Shown: positions 27,985-38,721, counted from the stretch's first letter. The stretch is DNA of 64,000 bases from Oleispira antarctica RB-8 (GCA_000967895.1 FO203512.1:569582-633581), one strand, 5' to 3'. Notes: generated by a model from the letters alone, not told the origin. A program made the numbers and translations.

Positions 27985-29523
27985 ATGACCGAAGAAACAG
28001 AGCATAAACTTAATCTTAGACACTTAACGCTTGATGATTTTGCCGACATTAAAAAATTAATGGATGCCGTCTACCCAGGTTTGGGAGGCTCTTGGCCTGA
28101 GAAAAAGTTTCGCGCACAGCTACAAGTATTCCAAGACGGGCAGATCTGTATTGAAGATCATGGCGTTGTTGTAGCCGCCGCATTCAGTGTTGTTGTAGAT
28201 TATGACAAATTCGGTGATCAGCATACTTATGACCAGATAACGGGTGATGCTTACTTAACCACCCACGATCCTTTAGGCGATGTGTTGTACGGCGTTGACG
28301 TATTTGTTTCTCCTGATTATCACGGTATGCGTTTAGGCCGTCGTCTTTATGAAGCACGTAAAGAGTTGTGCCAAAACTTAAACTTAAAGGCGATTGTTGC
28401 GGGCGGACGAATTCCAAACTATCAGAATCATGCTAAGACTCTGACTCCACAAGCGTATATCGAACAAGTAAAGCGTAAAGAAATTTACGATCCTATTTTA
28501 ACCTTCCAGCTTTCGAATGAGTTTGAGGTTAAGCGAGTTATTAAGGATTATTTGCCCGAAGATAAAGAGTCTCATGGTTATGCGACCTTATTAGAATGGA
28601 CAAATCTTTATTACGATCCTGAAAAAGCCGTGCTTATTGGTGCCAATAGAACTACCGCGCGTATTGGTTGTGTGCAATGGCAAATGCGTCCTTTTAATTC
28701 GGTTGATGAGCTTATTCAGCAGGTTGAATTCTTTATCGATGCGCTGTCTGATTATCAGTGTGACTTGGCGCTTTTCCCTGAGTTTTTTAATGCGCCGTTA
28801 ATGGGTATTGAAAATCATAAAAACTCCATTGATTCGATTAAGGCGCTTACCGAATACAGTGATGAAATTGTTGAATCGATTTCTAAATTGGCGGTGTCGT
28901 ACAATATTAACGTGATCGCGGGCTCTATGCCGGTGTTAGAAAATGATGAGTTGTTGAACGTTTCTTACTTGTGTCGTCGCGACGGTACAGTAGAAGCGCA
29001 ATACAAGATTCATCCAACGCCGTATGAAAAACGCGCCTGGATTATGCAGGGTGGTAATGAGCTAAAAGTCTTTGATACTGACTTTGGCAGAATTGGTGTT
29101 CTTATCTGTTATGACGTTGAGTTTCCAGAACTTGCGCGTTTGCAATCTGAGCAGGGCATGCAAATGTTGTTCGTGCCTTTTTGGACAGATACTAAAAACG
29201 GTTATCTTAGAGTTCGTTGTTGTGCGCAGGCACGTGCGATTGAAAACGAATGCTATGTGGCGATTGCCGGTAGTGTGGGTAACTTGCCAAAAGTAGATGG
29301 TGCGGATATTCAATATGCGCAAACGGCTGTTTTTTCACCGTCTGACTTTTCATTTCCTCATGATGCAATTATGGCTGAAACAACGCCGAATACAGAGATG
29401 ACACTGATCGTTGATCTTGACCTAGAAAAACTGAATAAACTTCAAAATGAAGGCTCAGTGAGAAATTATTTAGATCGTCGCCGCGATCTTTATAAAGTCG
29501 AGTGGTTAGGCAAAAAAAGCTAA
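27985..29523 (+). CDS. Bifunctional GNAT acetyltransferase / carbon-nitrogen hydrolase
   Basis: 512 residues. Residues about 10-215 form a GNAT domain (VDVFVSPDYHGMRLGRRLY motif A). Residues about 230-505 form a nitrilase-superfamily domain with the Glu-Lys-Cys triad E266 (LFPEFFN), K341 (QYKIHPT) and C375 (VLICYDVEFPE). This fusion is a known but uncharacterised family. Start chosen at the ATG at 27985 after GTGAGAA; an upstream ATG at 27907 adds 26 unlike residues. A strong terminator follows at 29567. Likely an amidase acting on an N-acylated metabolite, with an acetyl-CoA-dependent step (inference). Confidence 0.88.
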   Translation: MTEETEHKLNLRHLTLDDFADIKKLMDAVYPGLGGSWPEKKFRAQLQVFQDGQICIEDHGVVVAAAFSVVVDYDKFGDQHTYDQITGDAYLTTHDPLGDVLYGVDVFVSPDYHGMRLGRRLYEARKELCQNLNLKAIVAGGRIPNYQNHAKTLTPQAYIEQVKRKEIYDPILTFQLSNEFEVKRVIKDYLPEDKESHGYATLLEWTNLYYDPEKAVLIGANRTTARIGCVQWQMRPFNSVDELIQQVEFFIDALSDYQCDLALFPEFFNAPLMGIENHKNSIDSIKALTEYSDEIVESISKLAVSYNINVIAGSMPVLENDELLNVSYLCRRDGTVEAQYKIHPTPYEKRAWIMQGGNELKVFDTDFGRIGVLICYDVEFPELARLQSEQGMQMLFVPFWTDTKNGYLRVRCCAQARAIENECYVAIAGSVGNLPKVDGADIQYAQTAVFSPSDFSFPHDAIMAETTPNTEMTLIVDLDLEKLNKLQNEGSVRNYLDRRRDLYKVEWLGKKS

Positions 29524-29566
29524 ATCTTTGGTTGTTTTATCGTAATCAATCGCCATAAATAATGCT

Positions 29567-29609
29567 CACCCGCTTAAATTGAATACTTAATTTAAGCGGG
29601 TGTTTTATT
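29567..29609 (+). terminator. Rho-independent terminator
   Basis: Perfect 14-bp stem CACCCGCTTAAATT / AATTTAAGCGGGTG with an 8-base loop, followed by TTTTATTA. Ends the GNAT-nitrilase transcript. Confidence 0.88.
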
Positions 29610-29736
29610 ATGCAGTCTCTTAAAATTTCATCTCTGCTGAAACCTTGTTCAAAAGAATCTATAATGGCCGCTCAATCATTCATGACTTTTTTGTTAATTA
29701 CATAGAGACATCTTCTATCGATTAATTTAGGCCTAA

Positions 29737-31095
<1,359 letters not shown>

Positions 31096-31230
31096 TTTTT
31101 TATCAGCGAGGCGCTCATTTATTAGATTGAGTGCTTGGCTGTGATAAGCGACTTGTGTGCTTAAAGATTGGCTATTGCTTAAGCAGCCGATTATAGTACT
31201 CTTTTATTTTTGATTTCAGAGTTACATAAA

Positions 31231-31797
31231 ATGCCTAAAGCGAGCGATATTAAAAAGAACGCAGCCGTTGAATACAACGGTAATGTATACATGGTTAGAG
31301 ACATTGAGCGCTCTGTGCCGCAAGGTCGTTCTGGCGGCAGTATTTATCGTATGCGTATGTACGATGTCGTTACGGGTAATAAAATTGACGAGGCGTTCAA
31401 AGACTCTGATATGTTGAATTTTGCTGACTTAGTTCGTCGCCCCGTTGCATTCTCTTACTCCGACGGTGACGAGTTTGTTTTTATGGATAGCGAAGATTAC
31501 ACATCGTTTAGCTTGAACAAAGAAAGCATTGAAGACGAACTGCTTTTTATCAGCGAATCAACAGAAGGTTTACAGATCGTTATCGTGAATGATACCCCTG
31601 TTGGCTTGCAGCTTCCTGCGACGGTTGATCTTGAAATTACCGAGACTGATCCTTCCTTGAAAGGCGGTTCTGCTACTGCGCGTACTAAACCTGCACTTCT
31701 TTCTACGGGTTTAACTGTGCAAGTGCCTGAGCATATTTCGATGGGTGAAAAAATTAAAGTGAATGTTGAAGAGCGTAAATTTGTTAGTCGTGCATAA
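31231..31797 (+). CDS. yeiP: Elongation factor P-like protein EfpL (YeiP)
   Basis: 188 residues from the ATG at 31231 ([10 protein letters not shown]), matching the usual YeiP start; an upstream in-frame start adds seven residues. Three beta-barrel domains as in EF-P. The loop that in EF-P carries the modified Lys reads [10 protein letters not shown] with an Arg in the tip, as in EfpL, which relieves ribosome stalling at polyproline and related motifs. The C-terminal [20 protein letters not shown] is characteristic. A terminator follows at 31823. Confidence 0.95.
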   Translation: MPKASDIKKNAAVEYNGNVYMVRDIERSVPQGRSGGSIYRMRMYDVVTGNKIDEAFKDSDMLNFADLVRRPVAFSYSDGDEFVFMDSEDYTSFSLNKESIEDELLFISESTEGLQIVIVNDTPVGLQLPATVDLEITETDPSLKGGSATARTKPALLSTGLTVQVPEHISMGEKIKVNVEERKFVSRA

Positions 31798-31822
31798 GCG
31801 AACTGAGACTTAATTACGAGAT

Positions 31823-31859
31823 AAAAAGGATAGCTTACCCTGTGAGCTATCCTTTTTTT
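31823..31859 (+). terminator. Rho-independent terminator
   Basis: Perfect 13-bp stem AAAAAGGATAGCT / AGCTATCCTTTTT with a 9-base loop and T-run, 25 bp after the efpL stop. Confidence 0.88.
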
Positions 31860-31974
31860 ATGCCTTGGTATTATTATTCGCCGTTTTCTGGACGCTTTAT
31901 GATCATTACTTGAAATGTGATCTAAAATGATAGGTATGGCGTAAACATTAATTATTATATTTAGGGAAATCGAC

Positions 31975-32940
31975 ATGAGTTCAGAAGAAATTCAGAAAAT
32001 AAAAATCGGTATAAGCAGCTGTTTGATGGGTGAGAATGTTCGCTTTGATTCTGGCCATAAAAAGAACGATTATGTTACTGGGATATTAAACAATTATTTT
32101 GAATTCTCACCTTTTTGTCCAGAAGTGAGTATTGGCTTAGGTATTCCAAGAGAAACCATACGCTTGGTTAGCGTGGATGATGAAGTGCGTTGCGTGGGCA
32201 CAAAAAGTGCCGATTTAGATGTGACTGAGCAGTTGTATCAGTCCGCCGATGATCAAAAGGGCTGGCACGTCGAGTTAAGTGGTTATATTTTAAAGAAAGA
32301 TTCTCCTAGTTGTGGCATGGAGCGGGTTAAGCTTTATAAAGGCATGGAAAAAGGCGGAATGGCGGAAAAAATTGCGGTTGGTTTGTATGCGAAGCGCTTA
32401 ATGGAAAACTTTCCACATTTGCCGATTGAAGAAGAGGGTAGATTGTCTGATCCGCGCTTACGAGAAAACTTCATTCAGCGCGTTTATATTTACGCTCGTT
32501 GGCAGGAGATGGAGCATAAGGGTTTCACTATCGGTGGCTTGCAGGCTTTTCATGCTCAGCATAAATATATCTTTATGAGTCATAATCAAAACCTAGGACG
32601 CGCTTTAGGGGCTTCTTTGGCAAACAGTGATAAAGATATTGATACTTTGGCACTTGAATACCTTAGCTCGATGATGACCTTGCTAAAGTCGATTGCGACG
32701 GTTAAAAATCATGTAAATACCTTGCAGCATATACAGGGGTATTTAAAGAATGATTTGGACGCTGGCGATAAAGAAGAATTACGGGTAACAATTGAGAATT
32801 ACCAAAAATTTCTATTGCCGCTAATCGTACCTATTACGCTATTGCGACACCATTTTCGCCGCCATCCCAAAGATTATATTGAAAGCTCGATTTATTTGAA
32901 GCCACATCCCGGTGAGATGATGCTGCTTAATCATATTTAA
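31975..32940 (+). CDS. DUF523-DUF1722 two-domain protein (YbgA/TudS-like)
   Basis: 321 residues. The N-terminal DUF523 domain has three Cys, C16 (SSCLMGE), C48 (FCPEVSIGLGIPRE) and C113 (SPSCGMERVK), equivalent to the [4Fe-4S] ligands of the thiouracil desulfurase TudS. The C-terminal domain (about 195-310) is DUF1722 (YbgA), containing KYIFMSHNQ and PITLLRHHFRRHP. The two-domain form often lies near photolyase genes; here one is 6 kb upstream. Desulfurase activity is inferred from the Cys set only. Monocistronic. Confidence 0.88.
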   Translation: MSSEEIQKIKIGISSCLMGENVRFDSGHKKNDYVTGILNNYFEFSPFCPEVSIGLGIPRETIRLVSVDDEVRCVGTKSADLDVTEQLYQSADDQKGWHVELSGYILKKDSPSCGMERVKLYKGMEKGGMAEKIAVGLYAKRLMENFPHLPIEEEGRLSDPRLRENFIQRVYIYARWQEMEHKGFTIGGLQAFHAQHKYIFMSHNQNLGRALGASLANSDKDIDTLALEYLSSMMTLLKSIATVKNHVNTLQHIQGYLKNDLDAGDKEELRVTIENYQKFLLPLIVPITLLRHHFRRHPKDYIESSIYLKPHPGEMMLLNHI

Positions 32941-33124
32941 ATTAGTGAATATTATTTGGTTTTTATAGAGCTTATTGGAATAACTAGGATGTAACTTCCA
33001 AAGGCTCTTTAATAAATACACATATCAACTAATATGTATATTCAACGAGTCTATACATATTATGTCGTTTAGGTATGGGTCGCTCTAATAATTAGGTGTC
33101 TAAATGGATTGAGCCACTATTGAA

Positions 33125-34612
33125 ATGAAAGATTACAACAGATCAAAATCAACCATTTATATAGTGACTATTTTCACGTTCTTCTCTTTAGTTATCTCCT
33201 TTTTCTATTTGCAATCGACTGCTGATAAACAAAGCAAAGAGTGGCTTTATCACTCTGAAAACGAAATTAAACGAGCTAAATTATTGCAGGATATTATCAC
33301 CAATATCGGCTTCGGTGGCTTTATTCATAATTATAAAAATTCAATTCTAAGAAAAGATTTATTTGCGCTGGAAAAGGCCTCCGCACAAATATTGAGTGCT
33401 CGAATATTGATTAGTGATTATCGTACTATCTACCCTGGTGACAATGAATTGTTATTAAAAGTTGACTCTGTACTGACTCAATATTCTGAAAATATTACCT
33501 TAATAAGGTCGTTGTCGAAGCGCGGATTATCGGCTGAAGAGATCGATGAGCAAGTGAGAGTTGATGATTCTTCCGCGCTTTATTCAATAGCGGCACTCAT
33601 TACGTCTAATGGGAGTATTTATAATAAAATGTCGACGGTTTCTATCGCGCGAGATGCGGAGTTTAAATACTCTCTTTATAGTATCTTTACTCTCGTGCTG
33701 GCCGTTCTGGTCGCCTCTTTTATATACATTATGTTTATCATTAATAAAAATATCTTTCAATATCGCCAAATGAGCATTCTGTTTGATCTAGCTCCCTTGT
33801 CAATTTTAGCCGTTAATGAGGATGGCTATATTACATCGGCTAATAAAGTGGCAATTGATACTTTTGAATTAGATAAAGATCATATAAATGATGTCAATAT
33901 CGACCAACTCACCCCAGATTCGATATCAAAAGAACATAAGCATTACAGAGAGAACTTTCAGCAATCAGAGCGAACGGTGCCAATGTCTCAGCGAGGAGGC
34001 CAGTTTAATGCTCAGCGTTTAAGTGGCGATGTATTCCCTGCTAATATATCCATTGCCACTTACTCTCATGATGGAGTTAAAGAAGCGATTGTGGTGGTTA
34101 AGGATATTTCTGATGAAGTTAAGCAATTACGGAATGCGAATTTTGATGCACTCACCCAATTGCCGAATAGAAGGTCGATTGATGAATTTTTAAATGAAGC
34201 TATTTTAAGATCTAAAAGACAAAATACAGATCTCTATGTTGCATTGATTGATATTGATTATTTTAAAAAAATTAATGATAAATTTGGCCATTCATTTGGT
34301 GATGCCGTTCTCGTTGATTTAGCAGGGTATTTTAAACAAAGCATTCGAGAAACCGATTTTATTGGACGCTGGGGTGGAGAAGAATTTTTATTGGTATTGG
34401 AGGATGCAACAGGGGAGGGGGCTTTGAAGGTTTGTGAAAATATACGAGAGCTTATCTCTGAGCAATCAAAACTTAAAGGATGCCAGTACACCGTGAGTAT
34501 TGGGTGTACAAAATACTCTAAAGAAGCAGATGCGACTGTTTTATTTGATAATACCGATGTCGCTTTATACTTATCGAAAAAGAACGGACGTAATAGAACA
34601 ACAATGATGTAA
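33125..34612 (+). CDS. Membrane PAS-GGDEF diguanylate cyclase
   Basis: 495 residues: membrane helix (about 10-30), a periplasmic helical sensor (about 31-182), a second helix (about 184-207), a PAS domain (about 213-330) and a GGDEF domain (335-495). The active-site GGEEF is at 417-421, and the product-inhibition I-site RETD at 408-411, five residues upstream, so it should make c-di-GMP with feedback control. It contrasts with the two degenerate GGDEF proteins at 3093-5005. A 19-bp tandem duplication starts at its last codons. Confidence 0.92.
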   Translation: MKDYNRSKSTIYIVTIFTFFSLVISFFYLQSTADKQSKEWLYHSENEIKRAKLLQDIITNIGFGGFIHNYKNSILRKDLFALEKASAQILSARILISDYRTIYPGDNELLLKVDSVLTQYSENITLIRSLSKRGLSAEEIDEQVRVDDSSALYSIAALITSNGSIYNKMSTVSIARDAEFKYSLYSIFTLVLAVLVASFIYIMFIINKNIFQYRQMSILFDLAPLSILAVNEDGYITSANKVAIDTFELDKDHINDVNIDQLTPDSISKEHKHYRENFQQSERTVPMSQRGGQFNAQRLSGDVFPANISIATYSHDGVKEAIVVVKDISDEVKQLRNANFDALTQLPNRRSIDEFLNEAILRSKRQNTDLYVALIDIDYFKKINDKFGHSFGDAVLVDLAGYFKQSIRETDFIGRWGGEEFLLVLEDATGEGALKVCENIRELISEQSKLKGCQYTVSIGCTKYSKEADATVLFDNTDVALYLSKKNGRNRTTMM

Positions 34613-34643
34613 GACATTGTTGTAGATGTAAGACATTGTTATA
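34606..34643. repeat. 19-bp tandem duplication across the cyclase stop codon
   Basis: GATGTAAGACATTGTTGTA (34606-34624) is followed at once by GATGTAAGACATTGTTATA (34625-34643). The first copy contains the TAA stop. It looks like a recent local duplication. Confidence 0.8.
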
Positions 34644-34685
34644 AATAAGCGTCTCAAATTGGTTTTTGATACGCTTATTTAATAA
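34643..34685. terminator. Bidirectional terminator
   Basis: AAATAAGCGT / ACGCTTATTT arms with an 18-base loop, flanked by A/T runs on both sides, between the convergent cyclase and ydcH genes. Confidence 0.65.
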
Positions 34686-34707
34686 AAAAATCAGGTCAAA
34701 ATAACGA

Positions 34708-34953
34708 CTACACGTCAGTTGTTTCTAACATGCCTAGTAAATCATCCTTTAAATGTACGCGGCGCATCTTTAATCCCTCAATACGTGCATCTGAAGAGGC
34801 TTCTGCGCCTTCTTCAATTTTGCGTATATCGCGGTCAGTATTGTGATACTCCTCAAACAGGCGTGCAAAATGGCGATCATTCATTTTTAACTCATGAATA
34901 CGATCTTTATGCTGAGGGAACTCGTGATGGAGGTTGTGGTTTTCAATATTCAT
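34708..34953 (-). CDS. YdcH/DUF465 family small protein
   Basis: 81 residues, predicted two-helix hairpin. FARLFEEYHNTDRDIRKIEEG and LKMRRVHLKDDLLGML are the DUF465 signatures; I cite FARLFEEYHNTD as the key one. AGGGA precedes the ATG at 34953 at good spacing. A cytosolic protein of unknown role, common in proteobacteria. A monocistronic unit upstream of the tail of trxC is not implied, because 104 bp separate them. Confidence 0.85.
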   Translation of the reverse strand: MNIENHNLHHEFPQHKDRIHELKMNDRHFARLFEEYHNTDRDIRKIEEGAEASSDARIEGLKMRRVHLKDDLLGMLETTDV

Positions 34954-35057
34954 AATATGTCCCTGTTTCTCTATTCGTTGTTATTTGTTTCCTTATTTAA
35001 GAATAGACTTTTACAGAGATATATACTTGATTTAGCTCAATAGACGGGTGTGATTTA

Positions 35058-35492
35058 TTAAGGCATTTTACTGAGCGCTTGCTGAATCCATTGTTGTAAT
35101 TGATTAGCGGGTAATGCTCCAGCAATACGATCGACTTCTTTGCCGTTGCGGAAAACCGCAAGGGTGGGGATGCTGCGAATATTTAATTGTGAGCCCAGTT
35201 GCTGGGCGTTTTCGGTATTCACTTTGGCGAATAATGCTTGGTCTTTCATCTGTTCAGCGACTTGAGCATAAGCGGGAGCCATCGCTTTACAAGGTCCACA
35301 CCAGCTTGCCCAAAAATCGACGACTACTGGCATGTCATTTTTACTAGTATATTTGGCAAATTGACTTTCGCTTAAATCGACGGGCTTGCCTTGCCAAATC
35401 GTTTGCTTGCATTTTCCACACTGACCTTCGCTGGCTTTACGCCCTTCAGGAATACGGTTGGTAGCATGGCAGTGTGAGCAAACGATTAGCAT
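35058..35492 (-). CDS. trxC: Thioredoxin 2
   Basis: 144 residues. An N-terminal zinc ribbon with C5, C8, C25 and C28 distinguishes TrxC from TrxA; the redox site is C65-G-P-C68 (WASWCGPCKA). A cytosolic oxidative-stress disulfide reductase. Lies directly downstream of dsbD on the same strand (56 bp), so the two thiol-redox genes may be co-transcribed. Confidence 0.95.
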   Translation of the reverse strand: MLIVCSHCHATNRIPEGRKASEGQCGKCKQTIWQGKPVDLSESQFAKYTSKNDMPVVVDFWASWCGPCKAMAPAYAQVAEQMKDQALFAKVNTENAQQLGSQLNIRSIPTLAVFRNGKEVDRIAGALPANQLQQWIQQALSKMP

Positions 35493-35548
35493 AATACAAT
35501 CCGGCTTAGGGTTTTGATTTCGATTTATAGTTCATTTGTATAAGAGAG

Positions 35549-37387
35549 TTATAAGGTCGCTTTGACTTTATTCAAGTGCTCAACAAATTCTTCTTTGTGC
35601 ATCTCACCTAAAATTCTAAGTGTACTTTTCTCACCATCTTTAGTGAAAAATAACATGCTTGGTGGGCCAAAAAGAGTGTAGTTTTCCATTAATGCAACCT
35701 GTTCAGAGGTTTGATCGGTTACGTCAATCTGTAGCCATAAAAGCTCAGGCCAATGCTGTTGTACATCGGACAAGTGAAATACTTCTTTTTCCATTACCTT
35801 ACAAGCAATGCACCAGTCGGCGTAATAATCTAACATCACCGCGCCATTCGGATTTGCTGCTAAATGAATCTTAACGGCTTGATCTAATTGCTGCTGATTA
35901 CTTATGCTTTGAAATGGGCTTTCGGCTGCGTGTTGTTGCGCTGATCCTGTGCCGTTGTATTGCGTTGCTGCAATGGGATTCAAAGGATCATCATTCCCTT
36001 GTAGTGCACCAATTAAAGCCACAATGCCGTATACCAATAAGGCAAGGGCGAATCCTCGTACGACGTTTTGCTTACCAGAGTTGGCCTTATCCAATGCGCC
36101 CAGCGTGACCGCGTAAATAATGGCTAGCAGTGCCCAGAAAACAAGAATTAAGGTCGCGTCTAAGAAGCGCGACAATAACCAAATTGCCACACCGATTAAT
36201 AGCACGCCAAAGAAGGCTTTCACGGTATCCATCCAGCCGCCGGCTTTGGGTAAGAACGATGCGCCTGTTGTGCCCAGTGCGATCAATGGTGCGCCCATGC
36301 CTAATCCTAGTGCTAATAATGCGCTGCCACCTAACCAGGCGTCTCCTGTCGTGCTTAAGTAGACCAAAGCGCCTGCAAGAGGCGCGGATACGCAAGGTGA
36401 AACGACGAGTGCCGACAGTACGCCCATGAGGAATACGCCGAACAAGTTGCCTCCTTTTTGTTTTTGGTTGATATCGTTTAAACGATTACGCAACTTACTC
36501 GGTAATTGAAGTTCATATAAGCCAAACATCGAGAGCGATAATACTAAAAATAAAACCGCGAAGATTGAAAGCACCCAAGGTGTTTGCATCCAGTTCGAAA
36601 TGTTCGCGCCAGCACCCAGTAGCCCAACGGTGACGCCTGCAGCCGCATAAGTAATCGCCATGCCCAGCACGTAGGTGGTCGATAAAACAAAACCTTTGGC
36701 TGGCGTATGCTTTTCTTGGCCAACAACGATGCTGGTCAAAATAGGTACCATAGGAAGTACGCAAGGGGTGAAAGTCAGTCCCAGTCCTAATAAAAAGAAA
36801 ATACCAACAATGCTGAACCATGAGCGGCCTTCAAACCAGTTGCCTTCAGATGTGCCATCTTTAGACAAGCGGTTATCCGCCGAGGTAGTAGATTTCAGTG
36901 TTGTTTCAGTGGGTGTTAATGATTTTAGAGGCGCATTTTTTACTGCTGCCCAATCAATATCTAAATCGATTTTTTGTGGAGGGTAGCAAAGGCCAGCATC
37001 GGCACAACCTTGAAAGCGTAATTGAACCGACTGCTCAGGGATTAATTTTTTTAGATCAAATATGGCTTCGGTTTGGCCATAAAAAACAATGACTTCACCA
37101 AACGCTTCATCGTGTTTAAGTAAGCCTTCTTCGCTAAAGCTATCTGCTAGGTATTTCGTTTTATCTTGTTTTAACAGAATCTTTTTACGATATAGGTAAT
37201 ATTCATCTGCGCTGTCCCATATAACGCTTAATTGACTACCTTGCTGGTCAGTTTGATAAGGAAAGGCTTCGCCGACAGGTAAAAATTTAGGTTCGCCTTC
37301 GGTAAGGCTATCAAGAATTCCAGCCTGCGCTGAGCTAATACTTAGCAGCAGAAGGAAAAAGGAAAAACGAGTGAAGATCCAAGCCAT
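35549..37387 (-). CDS. dsbD: Thiol:disulfide interchange protein DsbD
   Basis: Moves electrons from cytoplasmic thioredoxin across the inner membrane to periplasmic DsbC/DsbE-type proteins. 612 residues: signal peptide (1-22), N-terminal domain with C128 and C134, eight membrane helices with C209 (TPCVLPM) and C332 (SPCVSAP), and a C-terminal thioredoxin domain with C526-I-A-C529. Its Shine-Dalgarno AGGAG lies within a duplicated repeat block at 37389-37568. Followed by trxC. Confidence 0.95.
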   Translation of the reverse strand: MAWIFTRFSFFLLLLSISSAQAGILDSLTEGEPKFLPVGEAFPYQTDQQGSQLSVIWDSADEYYLYRKKILLKQDKTKYLADSFSEEGLLKHDEAFGEVIVFYGQTEAIFDLKKLIPEQSVQLRFQGCADAGLCYPPQKIDLDIDWAAVKNAPLKSLTPTETTLKSTTSADNRLSKDGTSEGNWFEGRSWFSIVGIFFLLGLGLTFTPCVLPMVPILTSIVVGQEKHTPAKGFVLSTTYVLGMAITYAAAGVTVGLLGAGANISNWMQTPWVLSIFAVLFLVLSLSMFGLYELQLPSKLRNRLNDINQKQKGGNLFGVFLMGVLSALVVSPCVSAPLAGALVYLSTTGDAWLGGSALLALGLGMGAPLIALGTTGASFLPKAGGWMDTVKAFFGVLLIGVAIWLLSRFLDATLILVFWALLAIIYAVTLGALDKANSGKQNVVRGFALALLVYGIVALIGALQGNDDPLNPIAATQYNGTGSAQQHAAESPFQSISNQQQLDQAVKIHLAANPNGAVMLDYYADWCIACKVMEKEVFHLSDVQQHWPELLWLQIDVTDQTSEQVALMENYTLFGPPSMLFFTKDGEKSTLRILGEMHKEEFVEHLNKVKATL

Positions 37388-37388
37388 G

Positions 37389-37568
37389 TTAAGGCTCCTG
37401 TTTAGTTTAGCTGCTCAGTTAACAAATACGTTAAAAAATACGTTAAGAAATAGGTTAACAGCTAAATCTTAAGGGAGCATTAAGGCTCCTACGAGTTTAG
37501 CCGCTCAGTTAACGAATACGTTAGCGAATAGATTAACAAATAGACTAACAGCTTAATCTTAAGAGCCC
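37389..37568. repeat. Tandem duplication (about 90 bp x2) with 12-bp iterons
   Basis: Two copies of a block beginning TTAAGGCTCCT (37389 and 37480). Each contains consecutive 12-bp units of the form GTTAAxAAATAC: 37418-37429, 37430-37441, 37442-37453, and 37508-37519, 37520-37531, 37532-37543, each array ending with a partial unit. It lies between ispB and dsbD and includes the dsbD ribosome-binding site. Could be an iterated operator or simply slippage. Confidence 0.8.
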
Positions 37569-37593
37569 AGCAGCCGTTCTTGGATGCTTAGAC

Positions 37594-38562
37594 TTAAGTA
37601 TTTCGTTCAATGGCGATGCGCGCCAAGCTGTGTAGCGCTTCTTTGGCATCAGTATCAGCTAAATGGTTCAAACATTGTTGTGCTAACTCAACATGTTTGC
37701 GTGCAATCTGCTTGGTATACTCTAAAGAACCGCAGGTTTTTACGATTTCCATGATCGCGTCTATGTCTTCTAAGCCGCCTTTGCGGATGGCTTTGCGAAT
37801 TAATTTAGCGTGTTCGTCAGTGCCTTCGCGCATGGCATGAATCAATGGCAAGGTGGCTTTACCTTCGGCTAAATCGTCACCGACGTTTTTACCCATGGTT
37901 TCAGCGTCGCCTTCATAATCGAGCACGTCATCGACCAGTTGAAATGCCATGCCTAGGTGATGGCCATACTCTTTTAATGCTTGCTCTTGCTCGGCATTAG
38001 CTTCACATAAAACAGCAGCAGAGTGAGTAGACGCTTCGAATAACATGGCGGTTTTGCCTTTGATAACGTCCATATATTGTTCTTCACTGGTATCTGGATT
38101 TTTACAGTTAACCAGTTGCAGTACTTCACCTTCTGCAATCACGCAGGTTGAGTTGGATAAAATATCCATCACTTGCAAGTTCTTCAGCTCAACCATTAAC
38201 TGGAAAGAACGAGAATATAAAAAGTCGCCCACGAGTACGCTAGGGGCGTTCCCCCATTTTTCATTCGCGGTTGGGTTGCCTCGGCGCATGTCTGACGTAT
38301 CAACCACATCATCGTGCAAGAGTGTCGCGGTATGAAGGAATTCAATGACGGTGGCCAGTTTGTTTGCCTGAGGGCCTGATTTTTCAAGGGCTTTGGCCGT
38401 CATAATGACAAGAAGTGGGCGTAAGCGCTTTCCTCCACTTGAGACGATGTAATCGGCAATTTTCTCAACCAGAGGGACTCGTGAAGAAAGTTGTTCACGG
38501 ATTAGGGAATCAACGTCGGCAAAATCCTGTTCGATAAGCGCGTAAATATCTTTAACCTGCAT
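37594..38562 (-). CDS. ispB: Octaprenyl/polyprenyl diphosphate synthase
   Basis: Makes the C40-type side chain of ubiquinone. 322 residues from the ATG at 38562 (MQVKDIYALIEQD), preferred over an upstream TTG. The two aspartate-rich motifs are DDVVD (LLHDDVVDTSDMRRG) and DDVLD (QLVDDVLDYEGD). Divergent from rplU as in most gammaproteobacteria. A good promoter lies at 38643-38671. Confidence 0.96.
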   Translation of the reverse strand: MQVKDIYALIEQDFADVDSLIREQLSSRVPLVEKIADYIVSSGGKRLRPLLVIMTAKALEKSGPQANKLATVIEFLHTATLLHDDVVDTSDMRRGNPTANEKWGNAPSVLVGDFLYSRSFQLMVELKNLQVMDILSNSTCVIAEGEVLQLVNCKNPDTSEEQYMDVIKGKTAMLFEASTHSAAVLCEANAEQEQALKEYGHHLGMAFQLVDDVLDYEGDAETMGKNVGDDLAEGKATLPLIHAMREGTDEHAKLIRKAIRKGGLEDIDAIMEIVKTCGSLEYTKQIARKHVELAQQCLNHLADTDAKEALHSLARIAIERNT

Positions 38563-38642
38563 GGTAGGAATAGTGCCTTTAATTAATGCCTGCAAACCCG
38601 TTTGTGAGTTATGCCTTCAGGCTAGAGGAAATAAGGGCTGTA

Positions 38643-38671
38643 ATGCTATTGCCAAGGGCGTAAACTGTCAA
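38643..38671 (-). promoter_or_regulatory. Predicted sigma-70 promoter of ispB
   Basis: On the minus strand, TTGACA (38671-38666), a 17-bp spacer and TAGCAT (38648-38643). Perfect -35 and 17-bp spacing, with 72 bp or more from the ispB start. Confidence 0.65.
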
Positions 38672-38692
38672 GTCTGTGGACGAATTACAGGC

Positions 38693-38721
38693 TTGCGTTG
38701 ACGTGGCGGCTGCGTTACAAT
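38693..38721 (+). promoter_or_regulatory. Possible promoter of rplU-rpmA
   Basis: TTGCGT (38693-38698), 17 bp, TACAAT (38716-38721). The -35 is weak; a better-matching TTGACG at 38698 has a spacer of only 12. Confidence 0.35.

Noticed and set aside
37389-37568. Iterons as a replication origin or plasmid rep site
   Set aside because: No rep, par or dnaA gene nearby and the flanks are ordinary chromosomal genes; the block sits in a short intergenic leader.
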